Shown in pieces: positions 11,371 through 24,100 of a stretch of 64,000 nt of DNA. The stretch covers positions 14,685,232 through 14,749,231 of the forward strand of contig CM070599.1 in assembly GCA_036346395.1 (NCBI GenBank), written 5' to 3'. A model generated the notes under the pieces. It had not been told where the DNA came from. It did not search any database and saw only the letters and a list, made by a program, of their open reading frames with translations. The position numbers and the translations under genes are program-made. Origin of the DNA: Hsuehochloa calcarea (Eukaryota; Streptophyta; Magnoliopsida; Poales; Poaceae). The stretch's first letter is position 1. Each line of letters begins with the position of its first letter.

Positions 11371-11481
11371 AATATTAAGGAGATCAGAAACAGTCATAAA
11401 GCAAAAGTTCCTTGCTTCGACTTTGAGAAGTTCAGCAGAAATGGATTCAAGGAGCTTCAAGTCTCCGAGGAATGTGGAGTG
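11371..11481 (+). CDS. TTM-like gene, first visible exon
   Basis: Phase-0 exon of 37 codons between acceptor ACAG and donor GTAAAA. It encodes KAKVPCFDFEKFSRNGFKEL and ends ECGV, the segment before the kinase-domain strand completed by the next exon. Confidence 0.85.
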
Positions 11482-14400
11482 GTAAAATATATACACATCA
11501 AATATTTTCATAGTTTCATTTGAGTACATTTTGTTGTGGTTCAACCAGGTTATATAATTTTGATTTCTGAATAACCATCTCCATAGTTTGGTATTATCAT
11601 CTCTGGAGAATCAACTTCTCTTGTGCATTGTAATCTGTTCTTAATATCTGATACCTTTCATTCACATGTTGGATGGCTGTATGTTAAATCTGTTTTATAT
11701 GTAACAAATAGAATATAAGATCAGTTTTACATGTAACAAATAGAATATCAGATTTAAATCAGGTTGGAGTTTCAAATTTAATCTAGTTGAAAGAATATAG
11801 TTACATCTATTACTCTTCTAATGAGGATTACACACACAAATTACGTGTTCAAATATGGAGGCTCATTTAAGTTGATGATAATATGTCGGGACCGGATTTC
11901 TAAATCCGAACCTTATGTGTATTTCTGATCAGTAGGTAGTGCACGCAGTGGATACAATGTTGATAACAAATTCGAATCACGATTGAAAATAAAAATAATA
12001 ACAAAGTACCGGCCTTATGGCCACTTATTACAATAAAGGTCACCTGACCTTAAGTCTTACAACAGCGGAAACATCAAATGATAAACTCCGAGTGATGATC
12101 CATCAAATTGTTCACCAGCATTCGACTGGGGAGCGTAGCCTAGTACTCTTGGAGCACTTCATCAAAGCCACATGCGAAGTAGTCGTCCTTTTCCATGTCG
12201 TTGAAGGCTTCTGAGATTTATTTTGAGTGTACCATGTGAGTACATAAAGTACTCCGCAAGTCTTGAGAAAAATGCATATGCATAGTTTTAACAAATGGGG
12301 GATTATATGCTTCTTTTGTACAAAGCAATATTTTATATTTTAATAGTTTTCATAAAGCAACATTTGACAAAAGTAATTCCAATAATTAACTAATTATATT
12401 ACTAATGGAGGTTCTAGGCTTTTAGCTACCAACCACTAGTATCAAGGCTCTAGTTGCCAAGGTTCAAAGGATGGGGCTCTAGTTGCCCAACTGGCTCTAG
12501 CTGCCAGAATATCTACCCGAGAGTCCCAACTGCTCTCGGATTCCCAAAATCCACTTTTTTGAAATCAAAACCAAAATCTACCATGTGAACACACCTTGCC
12601 CTCTATAGAGATTGTACAGCTTGACCCACACGATATAGTCGACTTATAATATCGGCCATCACACGCTTCTTTGGGCGTATGACTAAGCGATTATCACAAG
12701 ACTTTTACAATACCACGCTCTAACATTAACCCGCTCGATGAGATTAACCCCAAGTCATGGACGTCATTTACCATCGACCCAAAGCCCACCGTTGTGGGTA
12801 GGGTTGAAAACGGATCGGATACGGACGGATAATGGCTTTGCCATATTTGTTTTCATATTTTTTTTCCGGATTCGGATACGAATACGAATACTCCGGATAC
12901 GAATAATATCGAATACGAATACGAAGCGAATATGAATTGAAACAAATACGACCGCGGATATTTTTCGGAACATGAAAACCCCTTAAATTGTATGCCAGAA
13001 ATTAACGAAAACATATAACTAGTTTATTTGATGCAAACATTCATTAATTGTTCATATTTTCAGCAACCACACATAACATTGGCACTAGCAAATTGCATTA
13101 ACTAGTTCATTACAAATATAACACTTAGTTTACAATTTTTAGCTCATAAGTCATAACTCACAAAGTCACAAGTCATCACACGTTCACACTTAGTTCATCA
13201 CACACATAAAACTTAGTTCACACTAACATTGATAAAGCTAGATAGTTAATCTATACACAAATAACTGTAACATCCCAAAGTATGTTATAAAAAATAAAAT
13301 TAATAAAGTTAATATTTTATTGGATTTTCTGAGATTTAAAAGAGTTTTCTTGGTTAAAAAGATTTAATTTCCTAGTTTTCAATGTCAAAAATAAAATTTA
13401 TTGAGATTTCTATGATTTTATTGGATTTAAAGTGAAAATGAAAAAATAATAATTAATTTCTTGAATTTTCTGGATTTTAAAAAGGTTTTTACTATTTTTC
13501 AGGAATTAAAAATAATTTATGTGCAAAAATAAAAACCAACTTTAACTTGGACATAATTTTATTAAGTTCAAAATAATTCAAGGAATTTTTGTGATTTTTT
13601 CTAGAAATTTTTTTTAACTCTATTTGCTATTTTCTAAAAGGCTATTTGATTTGTTGCATTTTCTAAAATTCAGAAATCAATTAAAATCCCATTTTCTCTT
13701 TTGGGCTGAAATCCTCTTCTTTTGGGCCGAAATCCGGATATCCGGACATGGTCTTATCCGGATAATTCGTATCCGTATCCGCCGGATAGCATGCATACCG
13801 TATTCGTTTCCGTTTCCGACAAAAATATTCGAATCCGTTTCCGATCCAAAAATTATCCGAGAAAAATCCGATCCGAGACAATCCGAATTCGTTTCCGTCC
13901 GGATCGGTCGGAAACTATCCAATCTGTTTTCATCCCTAGTTGTGGGGGATGACCTGCCTAGACATGAACGTCTGTTACCCTCGCCCGGAGCAAGCCTCGA
14001 CAGACATGAACGTCAATTATCATTGTCTGCACAATCCCAAAAAGGAATACATAACAATTACCGCCTACGGGCATAATGCTAGAACATGGCAGATTAGTTG
14101 GCCGTAACCTTCCCATTTAGGACGTGGTTGTACGACAGTGCTCAGTTTGGATAGTCACAAGCGTCGGTCCTTAATGACTTGGCGAAACTTTACATAATTC
14201 AAGTTCTCGTGCTCTAGCTGCACCCGCCTGATTTTACCATCCGCTCAAGTCTAAATAGATTTTCACCATTTTGTTTTATTTTATAAATCAAGGGCAATAC
14301 CTATTGCCATACATTTTCCAAACTAAAACATAACGAATAATAATGGTTTTCCTCCACAAAGGTTGATCAAGATCGAAAAGCATGTCTAAGCAATTCTACT

Positions 14401-15073
14401 GTGTTTATGTATTCCACAATGTTGTAATCAATATTGCGGAATTACTATTGTAGGGTTATAAAGGTATAGGGTAACAATCATAAAAAAATGGTATTAACAA
14501 TTTTAGGTTTAACTAACATCCTACAATTTAAACTCATAATTTTTTGTGAAATAGCAATGCATAATACTTTATAACTGAAAACAATATTTAAAAATCATGG
14601 GTATAGAATGTTCAAAGGAGACTCGCATTCGTTGATGTTGGAGGTTGCACACGCGAATCGAACCAAAATAAATAACAGAAAACAAATAAAATCTAAAAAC
14701 TATAAAATAAATACTGGAAGGTAGATAATGAATTTATAAGAATTTAGGAATAAGAATCAGAGTTCGTACGAAGGAGAACAAACATTCGAAAGTTTGATTC
14801 TTGCATGAAATGATGGAAAATCCGAAAGTGGAAAATCCTGGAATAATACTATTATGATATTTTACATGCAAAGCCAAATGAGAGTATGAAGGGGGTGACT
14901 GTGCTCCAGAGCCTATGGGGTTATGAGGAGGTGCAAAGGGGGTGAAGGTAGTGCTGTGGCTTCGCTTTATAGACTTGGTTTGGGTTTGAACCTAGGATGC
15001 ACCGATACGTGATACGGATACGGCGATACCCCATTTCTTCGAAAAACCCGATACGGCGATACATATGTATGTA

Positions 15074-15116
<43 letters not shown>

Positions 15117-18100
15117 TAGTAAAAATATAAAATAAGATACTTGATAAGTTTGAGACTTTTGAGTCAAGGGTTTACCAATGTATGTAAATTTACTCCATTT
15201 GTCCGACATATATGTAAATTTATCAATGTATCATCTTGATTCTTGACATACATGTTGCCATAAGGACCATAAGTCCATAACTAAAGATATGCAACATCAT
15301 TAGTTATGGTCCTTATGGCAGTATGTAAGTCAAGAATCAAGATGAAATGAACAATAGAAGACTTACTGCAGCACAATCATCAACAATTCAACACCAGCAA
15401 CTGCAGCACGCCAGCACATCAACCCCCACTTCACCTTCAATCCCTACCGCCTACATCTCCCCACGGCCTTCCTTCAATCGATTGAAAACCTAACCCAATC
15501 CGCCGGCATTCATAATCCCTTACCAATTTTCGAGAAAACTCGGTCAATTTCGTTTAAATTTGCTTAAAATCAACAAAATTCAAAATTCAAAATTTGAATT
15601 TGTAAATCAGGGTTCACATCGTTTCTCGGAGAAAACTCGGTCAATTTCGTTTTAATTTGCTTAAAATCAACCAAAATTCAAAATTCAAAATTTGAATTTG
15701 TAAACTGGAAAACCGGTGCCGGATTTCAAATCGCCACCGCAGTTCACCGTAGGATTTCTATCCTTGCCTTCAATCCTAACCCCACTTCACCTCATTAGAT
15801 CGGATCGAGAAAGGAGAGAGAGCTCACTCTTGGGCGTTAGTAGCCGGAGAGAGCATCGTCATTCTTGGAGGGGTAGCGCGGTGGAGGTGGCGCGCAGGAG
15901 GGAGAGCCGGCAGGCGGAGAGGGGGTGGCGCGCAGGAGGGAGAGCCGACGGCTGCTGGAGAGGGTGGCGCGGAGGAGGTGGCGCGCAGAGAGAGTCAACG
16001 GCCGCCGAGCCAGTCGCGCGGAGGAGGAGCGTCAAGTCCGAGGAGAAGGTCGCCACCTCGCGGTCGCGCGGAGGATGTGGCGCGGAGGAGGTGGCGCAGA
16101 GGTCGCCGACCGGTCGGCCGCGGAGGAGGTGGCGTGAGGTCGCCGCCTCGCCGGTCTGGCTGAAGGAGGGGCCAAAGGCGGTCGCGGAGGGTGTCATGTG
16201 GTCGCCGCCTCGCCGGTTGCCGCCTCGTCGGTCGTCGCCTCTACGCACGCCGCACGGGGCTGCCTCTGCGCTTGGGAGACGGGAGGTAGGCGCAGCCGGG
16301 GCATGGAGAGAGGTTAGGTTTTAATCTTGTGCGATGGGCTTGGCTTGGAACAGTAATTTGTTTTCTTGGGTTGGGCTTCTTTTCGGACTGTATCGGTGTA
16401 TCGGGCCGTATCGGGATATATTTCTCTTTTTTTTAATGAATGGAATTTCCGATACTCCGATCGTGTCGGTCAGACGGTCGTATCCGTGCCGACGTGACGG
16501 GATCTGCAGACGCGGCCTGGGAGGCGTATCGGCGCATCAGAGGTTTGAACGGATGCGGTCGCGATGAGAATTGCGCAACGGCTTCGACAGAACGAAGAAT
16601 GGTCGGTGGTTTGATAGGCGTTGATGGCGCAATGACAATGGAAACGACAATGCCGTTGATTGCGTGGTGATGGCAAGGTTGATTACCCACGGAGGTAGCG
16701 GGGACTTGCGGCACGGTTAACGGGCGCGAATGTTGCGATCGGCCGGGCGACACAGGCAGAACGCGAACACTAGACGAGAAGGAGCAAAGACAGAGATAGG
16801 CTGGGAAAATTCAAATTTCAAAGTTTGGATTTGGAATTTGGCGAAGAGTTTTAGATTGAGACGATGGAATTTGAATTAAAGTTGAATTGGGATTCGGAAT
16901 TTGGATTTTTGATTTAGCAAGATCTCCAATTAAAAGCCAAATATTTGAATTAATTATTTTTAAATTAAATTTTTACAAGAGGGCAAATTTGGGATGTTAC
17001 ATAATATGAAACTATGAAAATAAACCTGTTGAGGGGATGGTATCTATTTCATTCGTCAGCGGGATACTGCACATTTGTCCTTCAAGGTTTCTTGGAGGAA
17101 GTGGAACATGGTATGAGAACAGTTGATGACAGGAAACGAGAACACTGGCTTAAACTAGCTCCATGATGTGCTTGGTAGGCAGATTCTTTGCAATACAGCT
17201 CTGCACAAGCACGAGTTATTAAAGGTACAAAACCAATATCGATGAGATTCTAGGCAGTGAAAAGAAAATTGAGGCAATGTATCTAGTTATGAAAGTAGGC
17301 ACGAGAGTTGAATTGGGTTGACTTTGATAATATAATCTTCTAAATGTTAATATTTATTTATTTTTTTTTTTGGGGGCACTTGTAAGCTGTAACCTCCTGG
17401 AATGCTTAAATCTCATGGATAACAAGCGATTGTTTCTTGACTTGCACTTTTGGATTACCAGGTAATCTTTGAAGGTGTCTATACTTTGCATCCTGCTATA
17501 AGGAAATCTCTGGATTTGTGGATTGCAGTTGTAAGATTCTTCTTTTCTAATCTTGAACTGTTAGTCTAGTCGCATGTTTTGCTACTTCATTATAAGTTTT
17601 TCTGTGGAGATTTATTGTATTCACTCATACTAGGTTGGTGGAGTTCATTCGCATCTTATCGCAAGAATACAGAGAGACAAGAATCGTGCAGGCTTTTCTA
17701 TTTCCCAGAGTGAAATTATGACCACCGTGTTTCCGCTATTTCAGCAATACATAGAACCACATCTTGTCGATGCTCATGTTGGTACAAGAAACATGAATGT
17801 TCACCTATTTGTTTTGTTTTTGCCATATATGATGGTTCATTATTGTGTATTTAGTAAGTGGTCTGGACTCTGGACTCATGCAATGTTTCGTCTTTACCTG
17901 CTTTGCAGCTTAAGATTCAAAATGACTTTGATCCTGTGCTCTCTCCTGAAAGCTCACTTTTTGTATTAAAAAGTAAAAAACAGGTAAAATATGTTGCTTT
18001 ATATTCAACATTTCATGCTTCCATTGGTGAATGATTTTTTGCCTTTTTATTTATTTATTTAGGTATCCTACCAAGACATCCTGAAAGTACTTGATGCTAG

Positions 18101-21100
18101 TAAAGTCTGCAGTTCTGTTCAGAACTTTACTGATGTGTACTTAAGGCTTCCTGGCGTACCATTAAATGGACAGCTGACAGAAGGCGAGTGTATTAGGGTC
18201 AGGATATGTGAAGGAAGATTTGCATTGTTAATACGAGAGGTTTGTGTATTTTCTGCATTTCCTTTTTTCCTTATGTTTTATTGACACAGGTCAATGACAT
18301 GTTACTTTTTCTCATGTCTTGAACTTATGATAGCCCATAAGGGAAGGAAATTTTATTATCCAGCCAAAGGTTGATTTTGATATTAGTGCCAGCACTGTTG
18401 CAGGACTTCTTAAGCTTGGGTAAGTGGTGTTGTATGACATTGTCCTTCATCTTTCATATTTCCCGAGAGAAATTTGCACCAAAGTCCCTGCACTTGGGTG
18501 GAGGTGGCACCTTGGTCCTAAACTTCAAGATTGTATTGTCTTGGAAGGTCCCAAAACCTGTCAAATGTGCCACTTAGATAATTTTGGTGGATTGAATTAC
18601 TAATTTAGCTGATGTTATAGAGGGGTTAGTGATGAAATGCTACGTCACATGACGACAAAATGCCCACATAGCCACCTCTTTCATCCTAAATTCATCATCA
18701 ACATCCCATCACTAAACCCTTCCACCACATCATCTAAATTCGTAAACAAATCCTCTGAAATAGCCAAAGTATAAGTGCAGAACATTATTCAAGTTTAGGG
18801 GGCTTACCATGAGAATTTTGATGTATAGGGATCAATGTGGAACCTCCGCTAAAGTTTAGGGACCCACGGTGCAATTTTTCTCTTCATTTAATTTTGCAAC
18901 CGTTTGGTGCAGTTTCCCATCCTCTTAGAAAACAGCCTCTTTCCTGATGCTTCCATATCCAACATGAAATGGTTTCGTAGAAGTTGCCTAGTTGGATCAG
19001 TTAGGAAATAACTTGTTACATATGGATTATGGAGTAGGGAGTAGGGACCCACGGTGCAATTTTTCTCTTCATTTAATTTTGCAACCGTTTGGTGTAGTTT
19101 CCCATCCTCTTAGAACACAGCCTCAATCCTGATGCTTCCATATCCAATATGAAATGGTTTCGAAGAAGTTGCCTAGTTGGATCAGTTAGGAAATAACTTG
19201 TTACGTATGGATTCCTGGAAATTTTAGGAAACAGTAATTGTAGTTAAACTAATGTTTTGGCAACACAATCAGAAAGCTCAAACCCGGTCCAGCTTAATTT
19301 ATGACCACTTGCTCAGCTGTCTAACAAAAAGGTGGGATTGTGGAGTAGTGAAATTCTCAGTTGATATGTCATGCCCTAGGGAGTAGGGACCGTATCGGGT
19401 AGCTGTGAGATGTAGGCAGCTTTGGCCCTGGCTTGCGCCCAGGAGCCGTGGCTGCGGTCGGGAAGAAGCAGGTGCGCAATAGACTGGGAAGGGATTGAAC
19501 GGATTAGGGAGAAAAGAATTAACTCTTGCTTAAACCAAAAGGATTACAAGACTGCTCTTTTTTAGAGGTGGACCCTGGCCTGTTTGGCCCTTTTTTCGAA
19601 CCGACTCGGACACCTGTTACTCACATACTCAGCTCTACTTCCTAAACAAGCTCTTGAGCTGACTTACTAACTCAGACGATTACAACTTGACTCAACTAAA
19701 CCGACTTGGTAACAAACTCATGCCGAATCCTGCTGCCCATGCATTTGTGCGTCAGGCCTATGGCGCTGGCGCTGGTACGTAATTCCGACCATGATTTGAT
19801 TCTTGATATGCCAAAAGCTCCATCTAAAAAAAAAGATATGGCACAGGCTCACTTGATCTACATTCTAAATTATTTGCTGCTCTTGGAGATATCGTGAAGT
19901 TGTATGATGTATAATTTTGATTCCCCATTTTGTAGTTACCAAGCTGTTGCATATATTGAAGCTTCTGCAGTGATTTACCAAGATGGAAAGGTTATTATTT
20001 TCCTTCAGAGCTATAGTTCTTTCCCTTTTTTTGGAAGAGAAATTTACTAGAATATGATGTGCCATGATCATTGGTTGATGGTTCTTTCCGTGACTTATGG
20101 CTATTGTTGGATGGGCTATGATTAAGGATCAAGGGAGATAGCAATTGTAACACATTGATGGTACATTGCCTCATGACATTGTAGACCCTGGAGCCTTTTG
20201 GAACTGGAAAACTGTGCATTTCATATGAAAGACTTGTTGAAATATGCTGAGCATACATTCATTATGCTATTGTGGTAGTTTAAGTGCTCTCCCTTTGAAA
20301 AGATTCTTGTGGCCGCGGTAACTGTAGTGTTCTGTCTGAGCATATTCCACTTGATAGTGGGGTCTGTCAGTCTGTCTACTGTCTAGTATTTTTGCTGATA
20401 TGGTCGGAAATGTTGTTATGAGGTACAGGCTAAAATTACCTAAAAAAAACTATGCAAATCTTGTATAAAGTTAAGAAACGAAGTAAAAATTTCACCTAGT
20501 TTTAAGTGAGATTTTATGAACCTTTAGATTTAGGACTTGACAAATACAAGGAATTGTCACCGACTCACCATCAATAATATTATCCTGTACTTAATATGAT
20601 TTGTGAATTACATGTAAACTACTTTCTTATTGCTCTGTATCCAGATTCATATATGTACAGAAAACAAATTGTATATTGAAGAGTATGATTGATACCTTAT
20701 CGGTTTGTAGAGAAAAAACGATATGGTACCTGCACAGTCCAGGTAGAACTATTTAGGAATGGTGCACACCCCCTTACATAAAATTGTTGGAATGAACTCT
20801 TGATCCATTCTAATGGGCAAAAGGCTAAAATATACATACTACAAGTGTAGGTAAATATGCAAAGAATACCCTATACAATAGATATGTCTAACATCCCCTC
20901 AAACTCATGGTGGACCAACAACATTGAGTTTGGAGAGGTAGAAGCTGTGCTGAGCTTTAGTCTATACTTTGGTGAAGAAATCTGCTAATTGAATCTCCGA
21001 AGGTACATACTGAAGAGCAATAGCTTGGTCCTGCACATGTGGTCTCATGTACGAAGCATCTAGTCCAATGTGCCTAGTGAGCTCATGCTTCACTAGATCT

Positions 21101-24100
21101 CGAGCAATCTTAATCGCACCAGTACTGTCTGAAAGGAGGAATCGGTGCCGAATATGAAATACCAAAATACTCAAGTAGCCATCGAAGCTAAGTGATCTCA
21201 GCTGTCAACGCCGCCATGGCTCGTAATTTAGCCTCAGCACTCGAACAAGAAACATCAGTCTTCTTCTTAGTCCTCCAGACAACCAGAGAGGAACCAATGA
21301 AAACACAATAGGCAGAAAGAGACCAGTGATCAGAAGGATCGCTAGCCTAGGTCACATCATAGTACGCCTAAAGCTGCCGGAGCTGGAGCGAGGAAAGAAA
21401 AGGTAACGACTGATGGTCTCACGAAGATGTCGCAGAATACGAAGAAGGTAACTGTAATGGAGCTGAGTGGGAGCATAAACGAACTGACTCAGAATCTGAA
21501 CTGGGTGAGCAATGTCAGGTCGAGTGATCCCAAGGTAGACTAGGTGCTCCCGATATGATGGCGATAGCGAGTGGGATCCTCAAAACATCCCCATCAGTGG
21601 GCCAAAAGTGAACACTATGCTCTATAGGAGTGTCCACCATGCGCTGATCAGTGAGGCAAGCACGAGCAAGAATATCCTGAATGTATTTCTCCTGGGACAG
21701 GTAGTAGCCCTCGGCGTAGATGTGACCTCAATCCCAACGAAGTAACGAAGCGGACCCAAATCAGACATCAAGAATTGCTCACTGAGACGCTCCTTCACGA
21801 AATCTATGTACTGAGAATCATCCCTAGTAATGATCATATCATCCACATAGAGGAGTGTCCGATCTCAAGGAGAGGTGTGTACAAAGAGGGCAGTGTTGTG
21901 ATCACTGACGGAGAAGTCAACAACAGTGACAACAGAGAAGTGGTCAAACCTAGCACGAGGGGCTTGCTTGAGCCCATAGAGAGTGACGAAGGCAACAAAC
22001 CATACCAGTAGGGATAGAATACCTAGGGGCGGCTGCATGTAGACCTCACGTAGCTCGCCATTGAGAGACATTCTCGATGTCTAGCTGAGAGATGGACTAC
22101 TGCCGAATAGAGGCCACATCAAGGAGCACGAACAATGGTCATGTGGGTGACTGGAGTGAATGTCTCATCGTAGTCACGACCATGCTCCTACTGAATATGG
22201 TAGCACTCAAGAGAACCATCCGAGTGTGCCTTGATATTGTACACCCACTTGCACGTGATAGGAGTGACACGAATAGGTAAGAGCACAAGATCCCAAGTGT
22301 CAGCATGCTCCAAAGCAACAATCTCCTTATACATCGCGAGCTACCACTCAGGGTGAGCAGCGGCCTCATCGTAGGTCGTAGGCTCAGAAAGAGTAGTGGC
22401 TGCGAAGCCATAGCACTCAGGAGGCCTGATAGTACGACGATCACGAAGATCGTATCTGGAAGGTGGAGCAGGATCTAGCGAGAACGGAGGAGAGCTAGGA
22501 ACATGATCTAGTAAAGACGGAGGCTCAACTAGAGTAGGCCGAGGATGATGAGGGTAGTGCAGGGGAAATGGTGGAATCTCAATAAAAGAGTTGGAAGGAA
22601 CCTTGGAGGAGAGGAATAGGTGGAGCGGGAGAAGAGGCAAGCATGAGGCGTGGGTTGTCTCAAGCAAGTGATAGGGCGTCGGGAGAGGAGTATGAGGCGG
22701 GAGCTCGGGGTAGGGCGGCGGCGGTGGTGGCGGCCCGAGACAGAGCGCGCTGCTGGCGCTAGCGAGGAACAGGGGTGACGGTAGCTCGAGATGGAGGCGG
22801 TGCCGAGATCCCGACGCAAAGGCGGCGTCAGGATGAAGGTGGACGGCGCTGTCATCTTGGGCCTCATCCCCGGTGGCGGTGGACCTAGCATCCAAGGCCT
22901 TACTGGTGGCGGTCCCATCGACGGTGGTGCCCTCATGCACTGTTGTGGCGGACCCCAGGGGACAGAGCACGCAACGTCGGGGTGGCTCGACGTCGGTTGC
23001 GACCGGATCCGGATGGGCATAGCATATCCAGGGCGGCTTGGGCGAGCGACGGTTGGATCCGGACGAAGCACAACAGATCCGGGGCGGCCTGGCCGCTGGG
23101 GCTCGGGATCGAGCTGTCGAGGCTTGAGATTTCGTAGTCGGGGCTCGAGGCGGCGTAGAGCAGAGCAACTTCATCAGGTGGCAGGATCCGGCGGCTGGGG
23201 CGACTACCGTCCGCAAGGAGATGAGGCGGCGGGAGAAGCTCTGACGGCACACGGGTGGATCTCGGGCGGTGGGATCCGTGGCCGGGCCGACCAGTGGGGC
23301 GGCATCGGGATCCGAGCCAGCGCTAGATCGATCTTGAGGGTGGCGGGCCGGCTGGGTCGGGCGGCAGAGGCTTCGTCGGATCTAGGTGGGAGCGGCTAGG
23401 TCCGAACTGGCTCGGGCGGGATCCGGTGGAGGCAATCGAGGCGAGGCGCAGATGGCTGAAGCGCGGCCGCGAAGCGGCGGCTAGATCCTAGCTGCGCGAG
23501 CGAAGCGAATCGAGGCGTCAGGCGCTCGATGGCAAGCATGGGAGGGTGGCGGCAGAGTTGAGGCGAGAAGCAGAGAGGCGTTGGGGCACTCGGGGGCGAG
23601 CAGAGGAGGGTGGCGGCGCTTGGAGCAAAGGATCCTTGGGCGGAGGCGACGGAGGCGACGACGTTCACGTAGGGAGGAAGGGGTGGGCTCCCTCCGTTTC
23701 AAAATAGTTGTCCAACTACCTTATGCGCACGCACCAAGGAGGCACAAAATCTAAGTAATAGTTATTGTAATTGCTAATTGGATCATGCTTACCTCTATGA
23801 AATGATGTATTATTGTAATTGCTATTTGGATCATGCTTACCTCTATGAAATGATGTATTACTGTAATTGCTAATAGGATCATGCTTACCTCTATGAAATG
23901 ATGTATTTCAACCACTTCAAATCTTTCAAATCATTAAAAGCAGGGGCAGAGGATGAAAAGAATAATTACACGTGATTTCCCCAATGGACAACTGTTTTCA
24001 AAAGATAAATCCCAATAAACTAGATGATTATTTTGAAACGGAGGGAGTACATTGAAAGAATTTTGCCATTTTTTTCTTGAGTGGTCGACTGGTAGTAATA

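Larger units (their letters stand above)
14992..16542. mobile_element. Non-autonomous hAT-type element with a GC-rich cargo
   Basis: Inverted ends CTAGGATGCACCGATACG and CTCTGATGCGCCGATACG (right end read inward) match at 15 of 18 positions. The flanks are the 8-bp duplication GTTTGAAC (14984-14991 and 16543-16550). GATACGG/CCGTATC motifs are repeated just inside both ends. The interior combines a TA microsatellite, a 97-bp direct duplication and a GC-rich block at about 15830-16300. No transposase is visible. Confidence 0.88.
11884..17001 (-). mobile_element. Gypsy-type solo LTR carrying two nested hAT elements
   Basis: The plus strand begins TGTCGGGACC and ends GGGATGTTACA. The flanks are the same 5-bp duplication, TAATA (11879-11883 and 17002-17006). 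Read on the minus strand the termini are TGTAACATCCC...GGTCCCGACA, a common type for grass gypsy LTRs. With the two nested insertions removed, about 2.4 kb remains. I see no second LTR, gag or pol, so this is best read as a solo LTR. It fills most of the intron 11482-17461, leaving an original intron of about 0.86 kb. The flank 12000-12800 resembles the LTR-like region at 43000-44000. Confidence 0.8.
20785..23687 (-). mobile_element. Truncated Ty1/copia retrotransposon (3' part)
   Basis: A 109-bp LTR (20785-20893) on the left is preceded on the minus strand by the purine tract GAGGGGA. RNase H, reverse transcriptase and a proline-rich linker follow to about 23250, and GC-rich sequence runs to 23687. 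Integrase and gag are not recognisable, and the 5' LTR is missing: the element stops exactly where a Stowaway MITE begins. No target-site duplication is available. Confidence 0.75.

Noticed and set aside
15716..16324. A 202-codon open frame as a real gene
   Set aside because: Composition is low-complexity and GC-driven, other frames are open too, and it lies inside a non-autonomous hAT element. It is kept only as 'other'.
22341..23252. A 303-codon minus-strand frame as an independent gene
   Set aside because: Its 3' part is the linker before copia reverse transcriptase, and the rest is proline/serine-rich filler typical of that region.
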